Shown here piece by piece: positions 31,654 to 40,817 of a stretch of 43,865 nt of DNA. The first letter of the stretch is position 1; the number at the start of each line of letters is the position of its first letter. Position numbers and translations under genes: made by a program. The stretch spans positions 1 to 43,865 of the forward strand of contig QCHE01000010.1 of the NCBI GenBank assembly GCA_003278065.1, read 5' to 3'. The notes beneath the pieces are model-generated. The model was not told the origin of the DNA and did not search any database. It worked only from the letters and a program-made list of their open reading frames with translations. Source of the stretch: Pelagibacteraceae bacterium AG-390-O04 (GTDB lineage: Bacteria > Pseudomonadota > Alphaproteobacteria > Pelagibacterales > Pelagibacteraceae).

Positions 31654-31779
31654 ATGTATATTGCGATGAATAGATTTAAAATAGTTCTTGGTAAAGAAAA
31701 ACAATTTGAAGATGTATGGAAAAATAGAGATTTATATTTAGGACCACCAGACTTTGAAGGTTTTGAAGTAGTTTTTTAG
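31654..31779 (+). pseudogene. Truncated antibiotic-biosynthesis-monooxygenase (ABM/HmoA-like) remnant
   Basis: ATG at 31654 opens 41 codons. MYIAMNRFKIVLGKEKQFED and VWKNRDLYL resemble the first 30 residues of ABM-domain heme-degrading-monooxygenase-like proteins, which are normally near 100 residues. The frame then ends at TAG (31779) after FEGFEVVF, and the next gene's signal peptide begins 5 bases later, so the C-terminal two thirds are gone. It could be a decayed gene or a retained short peptide. The similarity is my recognition, not a search. Confidence 0.6.
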
Positions 31780-31784
31780 TAAAT

Positions 31785-32843
31785 ATGAAAATTCTTTTCA
31801 TATTGTTTATCTTTATTTTTTCAATCTCAGCTAATGCAGAAATTATTAATTTTAAAAAAATTATAGATCTCAAAGACCCATGGGGATCAACATTTGTTGA
31901 TGAAAATAATATACTTATCACTGAAAAAAGTGGAAAAATTAAATTAATAGATATTAAAAATAAACATTTAAATTTAATTAGTCATAATTTAAATTTTCTT
32001 GAATATGGTCAGGGTGGCTTATTAGATATTTTATTTAAAGACAATTTTGTTTATGTATCCTACTCAGAAAATAGAGGTAATTGGAAAACAAGTACTTCGA
32101 TTGCTAGAGCAAAATTTAATAATAAAAATTTAAAATTTAAGAACATTTTTCAAGCAAATCCACCAATCGATTCTGGTTACCATTTTGGTTCAAGATTAGC
32201 GATTAAAGAGAATTACCTTTTTGCCTCTGCTGGAGAGAGAGGGAAAGGTATGATCGCCCAAGATCCATCTCAACACCCTGGAAGTATTATTAGAATTTAT
32301 TTAGACGGAAGTATCCCAAAAGATAATCCCAAATTTAAAGATAAAACTGATTGGCTTCCAGAAATTTATCAAATTGGTGTAAGAAATCCTCAAGGATTAG
32401 CACTTTCACCATTTGATGGAAATATTTATATAAGCAATCATGGGGCAAAAGGAGGTGATTGGTTTGGTGAAGTAAAGAAGGGTGAAAATTATGGATGGAA
32501 GATTTTAGGTTGGGGGGGCACAAATTATTCAGGAATTCCTATTGGTCCTAAATGGAAACCAGGTTTTACAAAAGCTATACAATATTGGGTTCCTTCTATA
32601 GCTACAAGTGCAATAACAATTTATAAAGGTAATGAGTTTAATGAGTGGAACGGTCACGCTTTAATTACATCACTTAAAGACCAATCCTTAAGAAAACTAA
32701 TATTTAATGATTTGTCAAACGTAAAAGAGGATATAATTTTTAAAGATAAAATCGGAAGAATAAGAGATATAGAAGTACATCCATACAATGGTAAAATTTA
32801 TTTTTTAGCTGATGAAAAACTTTGGTTGATGGAAAAAAACTAA
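31785..32843 (+). CDS. Periplasmic PQQ-dependent sugar (aldose) dehydrogenase family protein
   Basis: A 352-residue exported protein. The signal peptide is MKILFILFIFIFSISANAE. The six-bladed propeller of the glucose/sorbosone dehydrogenase family is indicated by PWGSTFVDENNILITEKSGK, GQGGLLDILF, YHFGSRLAIKENYLFASAGE, YQIGVRNPQGLALSPFDGNI and YGWKILGWGGTNYSG. Members oxidise aldose sugars with PQQ; a PQQ synthesis locus is not in the window. The last codons overlap the convergent SHOCT gene by 4 bases. A G7 run lies within the coding sequence near 32512. Confidence 0.9.
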   Translation: MKILFILFIFIFSISANAEIINFKKIIDLKDPWGSTFVDENNILITEKSGKIKLIDIKNKHLNLISHNLNFLEYGQGGLLDILFKDNFVYVSYSENRGNWKTSTSIARAKFNNKNLKFKNIFQANPPIDSGYHFGSRLAIKENYLFASAGERGKGMIAQDPSQHPGSIIRIYLDGSIPKDNPKFKDKTDWLPEIYQIGVRNPQGLALSPFDGNIYISNHGAKGGDWFGEVKKGENYGWKILGWGGTNYSGIPIGPKWKPGFTKAIQYWVPSIATSAITIYKGNEFNEWNGHALITSLKDQSLRKLIFNDLSNVKEDIIFKDKIGRIRDIEVHPYNGKIYFLADEKLWLMEKN

Positions 32844-33103
32844 TCTTCTAAAATTTTCTTTTTTGCTTTTTCAAACTCTTCCTGGGTTAAAACACCCTCT
32901 TTTAAAAGTTTATTCAATTTATCAAGTTCATCACTCAATTTATCTCTATCAAATGAAGTGTTTTGATCTTGTTTATTCTCAATATCTAAATTCTCTTTAT
33001 TATTACTTTTAGCGCTAAAACCTTTCATAATTGCAGAACCACCCAGATAAAGAACAAATCCTAATATTGGAATTACTAAACTAAAAAAAATTATTTTTTC
33101 CAT
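32840..33103 (-). CDS. SHOCT-domain membrane protein
   Basis: An 87-residue protein with one N-terminal membrane helix (IIFFSLVIPILGFVLYLGGS), a polar linker rich in Asn, Asp and Gln, and a C-terminal SHOCT helix pair (ELDKLNKLLKEGVLTQEEFE followed by KAKKKILED). SHOCT is a short oligomerisation module. It follows a 67-residue membrane gene by 3 bases and is last in the hemC operon direction. It shares a CTAA stop/stop overlap with the sugar dehydrogenase gene. Confidence 0.85.
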   Translation of the reverse strand: MEKIIFFSLVIPILGFVLYLGGSAIMKGFSAKSNNKENLDIENKQDQNTSFDRDKLSDELDKLNKLLKEGVLTQEEFEKAKKKILED

Positions 33104-33106
33104 TAA

Positions 33107-33310
33107 TTAATCCTCATCATCTTCTCTCCATTTTTTTTCGTACATTAACCAAGCGGCATATATTACTGAAAATGTTCCTACTATCATACCATAATCAAAT
33201 CCAGTTTGTTGATCATATAAATACCAACCTAATTGTGTTGCCCCTATTGGAGGTATTGTAAGTATTGCCATAAGAATTCCTATTCTATAAGGATATTTTG
33301 GTTTTTTCAT
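33107..33310 (-). CDS. Small membrane protein (67 aa)
   Basis: A 67-residue protein with two predicted helices (YRIGILMAILTIPPIGATQL and YGMIVGTFSVIYAAWLMYEK) and an acidic C-terminus (WREDDED). No family is recognised. It lies 3 bases from the SHOCT gene and 37 bases from folD on the same strand. Confidence 0.72.
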   Translation of the reverse strand: MKKPKYPYRIGILMAILTIPPIGATQLGWYLYDQQTGFDYGMIVGTFSVIYAAWLMYEKKWREDDED

Positions 33311-33347
33311 AACCTAATTTAACAAAAAAAATTTGCTGATTTAAATA

Positions 33348-34193
33348 TTAAATTTGCGATCTTTTGAAACAGTCAATTGTATTTTTTAACAAACAAGCAA
33401 TAGTCATGGGACCTACACCTCCAGGTACCGGTGTTAGTGCTTTTGCATTTTTAGATACCTCATCAAAAGCAACATCGCCAACAATACCTTTATCAGTTTT
33501 ATTAATTCCAACATCAATTACAATTGCATTTTTTTTTATCCAGTCACCTTTTACAAGTTCAGGTATTCCAACTGCAGCAACGATAATATCTGCTTCCAAA
33601 CATTCGCCCTTCAAATCTACGGTTCGTGAGTGAGTGATTGTTACTGTGCAATTTTCTTTTAAAAGAAGTTGTGTCATTGGTTTACCGTTTAAATTTGACC
33701 TACCAACAATTACGGCTTTCTTTCCACTTAAATTCGGTTCAATTTTTTTAATTAATAAATAACACCCTAAAGGAGTACATGGCACAGAGCTTTCATATCC
33801 TGATGAAAGATTTCCTACATTCATTGGATGAAATCCATCTACATCTTTTGAAGGATCGATAGCTTCAATAATTTTTTGTTTATTAATATGTTTTGGCAAT
33901 GGCAACTGTACTAAAATTCCTGAAACAGTTTCGTCTTTATTAAGTTGATCTATCTTTTCTAATACAACTTTTTCCTCCACAGTTTCTGGGTATTTAATTA
34001 CATCAGATTTTAATCCCACTTCGTTTGCAGATTTTTCTTTATTTCGAACGTAAATTTGACTTGGAGTTAAATCACCAATTAAAATTACAGTAAGTCCAGG
34101 AACTTTATTATATTTCACTTTTAAATCAGAAACTTCTTTTTTTAATTCTTCTCTTAATAATGCAGCTTCTTTTTTACCATCAATTAAAATCAT
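33348..34193 (-). CDS. folD: Bifunctional methylenetetrahydrofolate dehydrogenase/cyclohydrolase FolD
   Basis: A 281-residue protein of standard length. Catalytic Tyr48 and Lys52 occur in SQIYVRNKEKSANEVG. ILVQLPLPKHINKQKIIEAI, DPSKDVDGFHPMNVGNL, GRSNLNGKPMTQLLL and TPVPGGVGPMTIACLLKNT are the conserved FolD blocks. It interconverts 5,10-methylene-, methenyl- and 10-formyl-tetrahydrofolate with NADP+. It follows the YggT gene by 6 bases. Confidence 0.97.
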   Translation of the reverse strand: MILIDGKKEAALLREELKKEVSDLKVKYNKVPGLTVILIGDLTPSQIYVRNKEKSANEVGLKSDVIKYPETVEEKVVLEKIDQLNKDETVSGILVQLPLPKHINKQKIIEAIDPSKDVDGFHPMNVGNLSSGYESSVPCTPLGCYLLIKKIEPNLSGKKAVIVGRSNLNGKPMTQLLLKENCTVTITHSRTVDLKGECLEADIIVAAVGIPELVKGDWIKKNAIVIDVGINKTDKGIVGDVAFDEVSKNAKALTPVPGGVGPMTIACLLKNTIDCFKRSQI

Positions 34194-34199
34194 AAATTT

Positions 34200-34490
34200 T
34201 TAGAATATCATTGGTGCAATGTAGAGCTTCATACACATTTCTATAAACCAAATCAATAGTAGTAAAATTATAGGGGAGATATCTATTGTACCCAAATTTG
34301 GCAAAAAACGTCTTATTCTATTTAAGAAAGGATCTGTTAATCGATAAGTAAGCTCCAAAAAAGCGTAAACAAATCTATTTTGCGTATTTAAAATATTAAA
34401 GGCTATTAACCAACTAATTAAAACATTTGCAATAACCACATAAGAATAAAGTTTTAATATTTGTAAAACTAAATAAAAAATAGCTATCAT
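34200..34490 (-). CDS. YggT-family membrane protein
   Basis: A 96-residue protein with two membrane helices. NVLISWLIAFNILNTQNRFV followed by LTDPFLNRIRRFLPNLGTID and SPIILLLLIWFIEM match the single-repeat YggT family, of uncertain function and linked to envelope or division processes. The start overlaps the MscS gene stop by 4 bases. Confidence 0.92.
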   Translation of the reverse strand: MIAIFYLVLQILKLYSYVVIANVLISWLIAFNILNTQNRFVYAFLELTYRLTDPFLNRIRRFLPNLGTIDISPIILLLLIWFIEMCMKLYIAPMIF

Positions 34491-35572
34491 TTTTTTTCAA
34501 TATAAATTGATGAACTTGGAAATGCGAACGATGCTTCATTGTTTTCTACAATTTTTTTAATTTCAATAGCAAGTTTTTCTTTAACAGATAGCCACTCATT
34601 CCAACTATCAGATTTGGTAAAACAACGAACATACATATCTATTGAACTATCTGAAAATTTATCAACTCTAACTGCAATTCCTATGTTTGTATCAAAATCT
34701 TCACTTTTTTTAATATGATTTTCTATTTGATCTCTAATAGTTTTTAATTGTTCTACTGAAGTGTCATATTGAAGAGTAATTATCCAACTTATTAACCAAT
34801 TAGAAGTTTCACTTACATTGACTACTGCATTTTCTGCGAACTGAAAGTTAGGAATAATTGCTAACGATTTATCAAATTTTCTTATTGTTGTTGAACGAAA
34901 ACCAATTTTTTCTACAATACCTTCGATAATTCCGTCAACTAAAATCCAATCACCTATCTTAAACCTTTTTTCAACAAGAACTAAAATTCCAGAAATTAGA
35001 TTTTTAAATAAATCTTGTGCACCTAATGCAACTGCCACACCAAATAATCCTAATCCAGCAATAATCGGTCCAATCTTAATTCCCCATAATTCTAAAACAG
35101 CTGCCAGACCTAATATGAATATTAATATCTTTAATGATTTAATAATCCATCCAATTAGTTCTCGTGTTAAGAGTTTATCAAGCCCACTGAGTATATAAGA
35201 AACTGGTTCGATAATTTGATGAATAACCCAAAAAATTAATATTGTAATTAAAGTTCTATTAATCGTATCAACTATTTCTCTACCTTCTAATGAGAAAGTC
35301 ATATAATAGCTTGCAATAAAAAAACCCAAAACAATTGGCAAAAATCTTGCTGGTCCTATTAATGATGAAACGAAAGTATCATCTAATTTATTCGTAGTTC
35401 GTTTAGATATAATTTCTAATTTTTTTATTATAAGTTTGCTTATTAATCCCCTAAAAATCAAAAAAATTAAGAATATACCTATTCCAATTAATATTTGAAA
35501 TATATCTACGCCTAAAATTCCTTTATTCCATACAGATAAAAAAATCTCAGAAAAATTATTAAATAATTCCAT
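34487..35572 (-). CDS. MscS-family mechanosensitive ion channel
   Basis: A 361-residue protein. N-terminal helices are followed by the pore helix GLGLFGVAVALGAQDLFKNL and the beta domain segment FKIGDWILVDGIIEGIVEKI with RSTTIRKFDKSLAIIPNFQF, all classic MscS features. It releases osmolytes on hypo-osmotic shock. It is 2 bases from hemD upstream and overlaps yggT downstream; linkage to heme genes is probably only operon economy. Confidence 0.93.
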   Translation of the reverse strand: MELFNNFSEIFLSVWNKGILGVDIFQILIGIGIFLIFLIFRGLISKLIIKKLEIISKRTTNKLDDTFVSSLIGPARFLPIVLGFFIASYYMTFSLEGREIVDTINRTLITILIFWVIHQIIEPVSYILSGLDKLLTRELIGWIIKSLKILIFILGLAAVLELWGIKIGPIIAGLGLFGVAVALGAQDLFKNLISGILVLVEKRFKIGDWILVDGIIEGIVEKIGFRSTTIRKFDKSLAIIPNFQFAENAVVNVSETSNWLISWIITLQYDTSVEQLKTIRDQIENHIKKSEDFDTNIGIAVRVDKFSDSSIDMYVRCFTKSDSWNEWLSVKEKLAIEIKKIVENNEASFAFPSSSIYIEKK

Positions 35573-35574
35573 AA

Positions 35575-36273
35575 TTAAATTTTATATAGCAAAAACTCTT
35601 CTTCTCCAGGATTAAAAAGAAATATTTTTTTCCATTTAATTTCATTCAATATTGTTGAGGTTTTCTCACCAATACACATTAAATTTGTGTTCATCCATAG
35701 ATTTTCAGTTTGATATATTTTTATAAAATTTAAAAAACTAGATGCACTGTTTTGAGAATAAATATAGACTATATCAGGCACATTTGATTTTAACTCCTCT
35801 ATGAAATTTTCATTAAATTTTTGATTATGATTTGCTCTATAGTTTATAATTCTTTTGATAGTTAAACCCTCATTTGATAACTCTTGATGTAAGTCAGCTG
35901 CTATTATTTCACCACTTATATAAAGTAATTTTTTATCTTTTGTTACATAGTTTTGTAATATTAATTCTTTTAAATTTAAAACATTACCTTCAGCACTAAT
36001 TGTATTTTGAAAACCAACACTTCTTGCTTTTTTTTCAGTAGAATTACCCACACAAAAGCATTTCATATTTTTATCTAATTTATCTAAATTTAAAAATTTT
36101 ACTGCATTTGAGCTAGTAAAAATGATACCGCCATATTCAGAAAAATTTATTTTCTCATAATTAATTTTTTCAATACTAATTAACGGTAAATGTGAAACTT
36201 GATGACCTAAATTTTGAAATTTCAAAATCATTTCCGAGCAATCGTCTAATGGTCTTGTTAATAAAATATGCAT
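35575..36273 (-). CDS. hemD: Uroporphyrinogen-III synthase
   Basis: A 232-residue protein with the loosely conserved HemD pattern: ILLTRPLDDCSEMILKFQNL at the N-terminus, IIFTSSNAVKFL, LYISGEIIAADLHQEL and VYIYSQNSASSFLNF. The family diverges fast, but the position one base after hemC supports the call. It closes and inverts the linear tetrapyrrole made by HemC, on the way to heme. Confidence 0.9.
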   Translation of the reverse strand: MHILLTRPLDDCSEMILKFQNLGHQVSHLPLISIEKINYEKINFSEYGGIIFTSSNAVKFLNLDKLDKNMKCFCVGNSTEKKARSVGFQNTISAEGNVLNLKELILQNYVTKDKKLLYISGEIIAADLHQELSNEGLTIKRIINYRANHNQKFNENFIEELKSNVPDIVYIYSQNSASSFLNFIKIYQTENLWMNTNLMCIGEKTSTILNEIKWKKIFLFNPGEEEFLLYKI

Positions 36274-36274
36274 A

Positions 36275-37192
36275 TTATCTTTTATACGAATTATTTGATT
36301 TTATTTTTAGAGTTTGTCCAACTTCTTTACCAAGTTGTTGAAATTCATTGATATTGCCAATTTTTTTTTCATAAAATCTTTGAGTACCATCTAATGAAAA
36401 AAGTTCTGCTTCTACGGTAATTTTATCTTCATGAATTATAGCATGTGCACCTATTGCTGTTTCACAATCTCCCTCTAAGACTTTTAAAATATTTCTTTCC
36501 ACTTGAGCTCTTTTATACGTTTCTTCATGATTAATCTTTTTTAATATAGAAATTATTTCTTTATCATTTTCTCTGCATTGAAGTGCTATAATACCCTGTC
36601 CTACACTAGGTATTATTTCATTTGTTGAAAAAATTTCCGAAATTTCATTTTCAAATTTTAAATGTTTAATACCCGCATAAGATAATATAATGGCATCATA
36701 TATTCCTTCTTTTAATTTTTTAATTCTAGTATCCACATTTCCTCTTAAAAGTTTACATTTAATATCTGGTCTAATTTTCTTTATTTGAAATTCTCTTCTA
36801 TAAGATGAAGTTCCAATAATAGATTTTAAATTTAATTCTTTAAGTTTTTTTTTATTGACCGTAATTAAAATTTCTCTTGGATCATTTCTTTCTAAAAATA
36901 TATCTGTTTTAAGACCCTCGGTTTCAAAAGCTGGCATATCTTTTAAAGCATGAACAGCTACATCTATATTTCTATTTTTTAACTCTTTCTCAATGTTGCT
37001 TGAGAATAAACCTTTGCCACCTACCTCAGATAGCCTAGTATCTAGTATTTGATCACCCTGAGTACTTATTCTTTTAATAAAGATATCCTCATCATTCAGA
37101 TTTGAATTTTGAATAATTTTATTTTTAGCATTTTGAGCATAAAGCAATGCTAACTTACTACCTCTAGAACCAATTATTATTCTTTTACTCAT
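36275..37192 (-). CDS. hemC: Hydroxymethylbilane synthase (porphobilinogen deaminase)
   Basis: A 305-residue protein. IIIGSRGSKLALLYAQNAK, STQGDQILDTRLSEVGGKGL, VAVHALKDMPAF, and LEGDCETAIGAHA with Cys243 that carries the dipyrromethane cofactor are all present. It polymerises porphobilinogen into hydroxymethylbilane. It is the first gene of the hemC-hemD-mscS-yggT-folD run, divergent from tsaD across 56 bases. Confidence 0.97.
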   Translation of the reverse strand: MSKRIIIGSRGSKLALLYAQNAKNKIIQNSNLNDEDIFIKRISTQGDQILDTRLSEVGGKGLFSSNIEKELKNRNIDVAVHALKDMPAFETEGLKTDIFLERNDPREILITVNKKKLKELNLKSIIGTSSYRREFQIKKIRPDIKCKLLRGNVDTRIKKLKEGIYDAIILSYAGIKHLKFENEISEIFSTNEIIPSVGQGIIALQCRENDKEIISILKKINHEETYKRAQVERNILKVLEGDCETAIGAHAIIHEDKITVEAELFSLDGTQRFYEKKIGNINEFQQLGKEVGQTLKIKSNNSYKR

Positions 37193-37221
37193 AAATAAAT
37201 TTATTTCTTACTTGTATTGGG

Positions 37222-37231
37222 ATTGTACAAT
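37222..37231. repeat. 10-bp palindrome in the hemC/tsaD divergent spacer
   Basis: ATTGTACAAT is a perfect palindrome near the middle of the 56-base spacer between divergent hemC and tsaD. It could be an operator for either promoter, but a palindrome of this composition is also expected by chance in AT-rich DNA. Confidence 0.25.
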
Positions 37232-37248
37232 TATTAAAAACTATTTGA

Positions 37249-38322
37249 ATGAGTAAAAAACCCTTAATTCTCGGAATAGAAACTAGCTGCGATGAAACTG
37301 CTGCATCTTTAATTACAGAAAATGAACAAGGAATTCCTGTAGTTTTATCAAATATTGTTTCAAGTCAGATTGATGTGCACAAAGAGTATGGGGGAGTTGT
37401 ACCAGAATTAGCAGCCAGATCTCATATTGAGAAGATAGATTTAATTGTTAAAAAAGCAATAAATGAAAGTGGAAAAAGAATCGATGAAATTGATGCTGTA
37501 GCTTCAACAGCTGGACCTGGATTAATTGTTTGTTTGTCCGTAGGATTAAGTTTTGGAAAAGCATTTGCTTTAGCAATAAAAAAACCTTTCATTGCTGTCA
37601 ATCATTTAGAAGGCCATGCGTTAAGTCCAAAATTAAACTCTAATCTTAATTATCCCTATCTACTTTTATTAATTTCAGGTGGACACTCACAATATTTAAA
37701 TGTTCAAGGTATTGAAAAATATAAAAGATTAGGAACTACTATTGATGATGCTTTAGGTGAAGCATTCGATAAAACTGCTAAAGTTTTAGGAATCGAATTT
37801 CCTGGTGGACCACAAATTGAAATTTTAGCAAAAAAAGGGGACCCAAAAAAATATATTTTGCCAAAACCTATTTTAAATAAAGGAGGTTGTAATTTATCCT
37901 TTGCTGGACTTAAAACTTCAGTTTTAAAAATAGCTAAAACAATTAAGAGTGAACAAGAAAAATTTGATCTTGCAGCATCTTTTCAAAATACTATTGAAGA
38001 AATTTTATATAAAAAAACAAAATTTGCTTTTAATGAATTTGAAAAACAAAATAATTTAAATAAAAAAGTATTTGTAGTTGCTGGAGGTGTTGCTGCTAAC
38101 AAAAAAATAAGATCTATGTTGATCAAGTTATGTAAAGAAAATAATTATGAAAGTATATTCCCTCCTATAGAACTCTGTGGAGATAATGCGGCAATGATTG
38201 CAATGGTTGGATTAGAAAAGTTTAAATTAAAAAAATTTAATAATTTAGATCATCCAGCAATTCCAAGATGGGCTCTAGATGAAAATGCTATTTTTCTTAA
38301 AGGTGCAGGAGTAAAATTATAA
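37249..38322 (+). CDS. tsaD: tRNA N6-adenosine threonylcarbamoyltransferase TsaD
   Basis: A 357-residue ASKHA-fold protein. LGIETSCDETAASL is the N-terminal motif, NHLEGHALSP holds the metal-binding His119 and His123, and LLISGGHSQY, DDALGEAFDKTAKVLG, CNLSFAGLKTSV and LCGDNAAMIAMVG are the remaining family blocks. It makes the universal t6A37 modification of ANN-decoding tRNAs together with TsaB, TsaE and TsaC. It overlaps the EVE gene start by one base (TAATG). Confidence 0.97.
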   Translation: MSKKPLILGIETSCDETAASLITENEQGIPVVLSNIVSSQIDVHKEYGGVVPELAARSHIEKIDLIVKKAINESGKRIDEIDAVASTAGPGLIVCLSVGLSFGKAFALAIKKPFIAVNHLEGHALSPKLNSNLNYPYLLLLISGGHSQYLNVQGIEKYKRLGTTIDDALGEAFDKTAKVLGIEFPGGPQIEILAKKGDPKKYILPKPILNKGGCNLSFAGLKTSVLKIAKTIKSEQEKFDLAASFQNTIEEILYKKTKFAFNEFEKQNNLNKKVFVVAGGVAANKKIRSMLIKLCKENNYESIFPPIELCGDNAAMIAMVGLEKFKLKKFNNLDHPAIPRWALDENAIFLKGAGVKL

Positions 38323-38735
38323 TGCAATACTGGTTATTAAAATCTGAGCCAGATGTTTGGTCAATCGATCAGCAAAAAAAAAGTGGTTCTAAAGGAGCTG
38401 CATGGGATGGTGTGAGAAATTATCAAGCTGCAAAAAATTTGAAAAATATGAAAAAAGGTGATCAATGTTTTTTTTATCACTCTAACATTGGAAAAGAAAT
38501 AGTAGGAATTGTGGATGTGATCAAAGAAGCCTATTTAGATAAAACAGACCAAACTGGTCGCTTTGTGGCCGTTACTGTAAAATTTATAAAAAAATTAGAT
38601 AAGCCAGTCACATTAGAAAAAATCAAGAAAAACAAGGAATTGAGCCATTTATCACTAATTAAACAAAGTCGTTTATCAGTAATGCCCATTGACTCTAAAA
38701 GCTGGAAAATTTTAAATAAGATGAGTAAACTTTAA
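38322..38735 (+). CDS. EVE-domain protein (PUA-like)
   Basis: A 137-residue protein. YWLLKSEPDVWSIDQQKKSG at the N-terminus, WDGVRNYQAAKNLKNMKKGD and QCFFYHSNIGKEIVGIVDVI define the EVE domain, a PUA-like fold that binds modified nucleobases in DNA or RNA. In this family the stand-alone form is often linked to cytochrome c or RNA metabolism genes. It is coupled to tsaD by a one-base overlap. No modification gene lies nearby. Confidence 0.93.
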   Translation: MQYWLLKSEPDVWSIDQQKKSGSKGAAWDGVRNYQAAKNLKNMKKGDQCFFYHSNIGKEIVGIVDVIKEAYLDKTDQTGRFVAVTVKFIKKLDKPVTLEKIKKNKELSHLSLIKQSRLSVMPIDSKSWKILNKMSKL

Positions 38736-38750
38736 TTTAAAAATAAGTCT

Positions 38751-40817
38751 ATGCCAAAAAAAAAGAAAAAATCTAAAAAAAAACCACTTAAGAAAAAGAA
38801 GAAATTAAAAAAAAGATCGTATAAAAAAAGAAAAATTATTAAGAAAAAAAGTAAAAATAAAAAAAAAGGAAACTCAACTTCTTCTGAACTAATATTTAAG
38901 ACAAGACCAGAATGGATCAAAAGTGGTTTAGCAAATAAAGCTCAATATCAAAAAAAATATAATGAGTCAGTTAAAAACAATAATGCTTTCTGGAAAAAAG
39001 AAGGAAAAAGAATTACTTGGATCAAACCTTTCAAAAAAATTAAAGATGTTAAGTATAGTAAGGATGAGGTAAGAATTAAATGGTTTGAAGATGGAACGCT
39101 TAATGCCTCTGCTAACTGTATAGATAGACATTTAAAAGATAAAAAAGATAAAACTGCAATTATCTGGGTTGGAGATGACCCTAAAGATACTCAAAAAATT
39201 TCTTATAAACAATTACATCAAAAAGTCTCCAAAGCTGCAAATGGATTAAAAAAACTAGGAATCAAAAAAGGTGATCGAGTAACAATTTATTTAACTATGA
39301 TACCAGAGTTAGCAATTCTAATGTTAGCTTGTGCAAGAATAGGTGCAATTCATTCTATCATTTTTGGAGGATTTTCTGCAGAATCAATTTCTGGAAGAGT
39401 AAATGACTGTAAATCAGAATATATTATTACAGCAGATGAGGGTGTTAGAGGTGGAAAAACAATTCCTTTAAAGACAACAACTGACGAAGCTTTAACCAGT
39501 TGTCCAAATGTGAAGAAATGTATAGTTGTAAAAAGAACTGGTAATTATGTATTTTGGAATAGTGAAAGAGATATTTGGTATCACGACTTAATTAAAGATG
39601 TAAGTAATCATTCTGAACCTGAAGAAATGAAAGCTGAAGATCCACTATTTATTCTTTATACATCTGGTTCAACTGGTAAGCCAAAAGGAGTTTTGCATAC
39701 GACTGGTGGGTATATGGTTTACGCATCAATGACTCATCAATATATATTTAATTATAAACCCAAAGATATTTATTGGTGCACAGCTGATATTGGTTGGGTT
39801 ACAGGACATAGCTACATAATATATGGGCCTCTAGCAAATGGAGCTACAACAATAATGTTTGAAGGTGTTCCAAATTATCCTGATAGTTCGCGATGGTGGC
39901 AAATTGTAGATAAATTTAAAGTAAATACATTTTACACTGCTCCAACTGCTATTAGAGCCTTAATGAGAGAAGGAGATAATCCAGTAAATAAAACTTCAAG
40001 AAAATCCTTAAAATTATTAGGAACCGTTGGTGAACCTATAAATCCAGAAGCATGGATGTGGTATTATAAAACAGTTGGAAATTCTAAGTGTCCTATTGTT
40101 GACACTTGGTGGCAAACTGAGACAGGTGGAATATTAATTGCTCCACAAACTGGTGCTATACCTTTGAAACCAGGTTCTGCTACTAAACCTTTTTATGGAA
40201 TAAAACCCTGTATTGTTGACAAAGATGGAAAAGAAATTAAAGGGGCTGGAGAAGGTAGATTGTGTATTTCACAGTCATGGCCCGGTCAAATGAGAACTGT
40301 GTATGGAGACCACCAGAGATTTATAGATACCTATTTTTCACAATTTGATGGTAAGTACTTTACAGGAGATGGATGCAGAAGAGATAATGACGGTTATTAT
40401 TGGATCACTGGTCGAGTAGATGATGTAATTATTGTGTCAGGACACAATCTTGGTACTGCTGAAATTGAGAGTGCTTTTGTGGCACATCCAAAAGTAGCTG
40501 AGGCAGCAGTTGTTGGTTATCCACATGATATAAAAGGAAACGGACTTTACTGTTATGTTACTCTTAATGCTGGAGAAGCAGAAACAGGTGACCTTGATAG
40601 AGAATTAAAACTTTGGGTAAGGAAGCAAATTGGACCATTAGCTACACCTGATTTAATTCATTTTACTCCAGGCCTCCCGAAAACAAGATCAGGAAAAATT
40701 ATGAGAAGGATTCTAAGAAAAATTGCAGCGAATGAACATGAACAGCTTGGAGATACTACCACTTTAGCTGATCCAAGCGTTGTATCAAGTTTAGTTGAAA
40801 ATAGAAAAAATATTTAA
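38751..40817 (+). CDS. acs: Acetyl-CoA synthetase with lysine-rich N-terminal tail
   Basis: A 688-residue AMP-forming enzyme making acetyl-CoA from acetate, ATP and Co[21 protein letters not shown] is the P-loop, [10 protein letters not shown] the acetate/ATP site, and [13 protein letters not shown] holds the regulatory Lys649. It is longer than E. coli Acs (652) because of a tail: 27 of the first 41 residues are Lys or Arg. No other ATG could remove it. The motif SGHR, whose Arg contacts ATP in the E. coli enzyme (Arg526), reads SGHN here (Asn566), and the residue two after the GRVDD motif differs too. A symporter pair that may carry acetate follows on the same strand after one intervening minus-strand gene. 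Confidence 0.95.
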   Translation: MPKKKKKSKKKPLKKKKKLKKRSYKKRKIIKKKSKNKKKGNSTSSELIFKTRPEWIKSGLANKAQYQKKYNESVKNNNAFWKKEGKRITWIKPFKKIKDVKYSKDEVRIKWFEDGTLNASANCIDRHLKDKKDKTAIIWVGDDPKDTQKISYKQLHQKVSKAANGLKKLGIKKGDRVTIYLTMIPELAILMLACARIGAIHSIIFGGFSAESISGRVNDCKSEYIITADEGVRGGKTIPLKTTTDEALTSCPNVKKCIVVKRTGNYVFWNSERDIWYHDLIKDVSNHSEPEEMKAEDPLFILYTSGSTGKPKGVLHTTGGYMVYASMTHQYIFNYKPKDIYWCTADIGWVTGHSYIIYGPLANGATTIMFEGVPNYPDSSRWWQIVDKFKVNTFYTAPTAIRALMREGDNPVNKTSRKSLKLLGTVGEPINPEAWMWYYKTVGNSKCPIVDTWWQTETGGILIAPQTGAIPLKPGSATKPFYGIKPCIVDKDGKEIKGAGEGRLCISQSWPGQMRTVYGDHQRFIDTYFSQFDGKYFTGDGCRRDNDGYYWITGRVDDVIIVSGHNLGTAEIESAFVAHPKVAEAAVVGYPHDIKGNGLYCYVTLNAGEAETGDLDRELKLWVRKQIGPLATPDLIHFTPGLPKTRSGKIMRRILRKIAANEHEQLGDTTTLADPSVVSSLVENRKNI

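Noticed and set aside
32510-32518. G7 run in the sugar dehydrogenase gene as a phase-variation tract
   Set aside because: It encodes conserved Trp-Gly-Gly codons in frame, is short, and nothing else suggests contingency switching.
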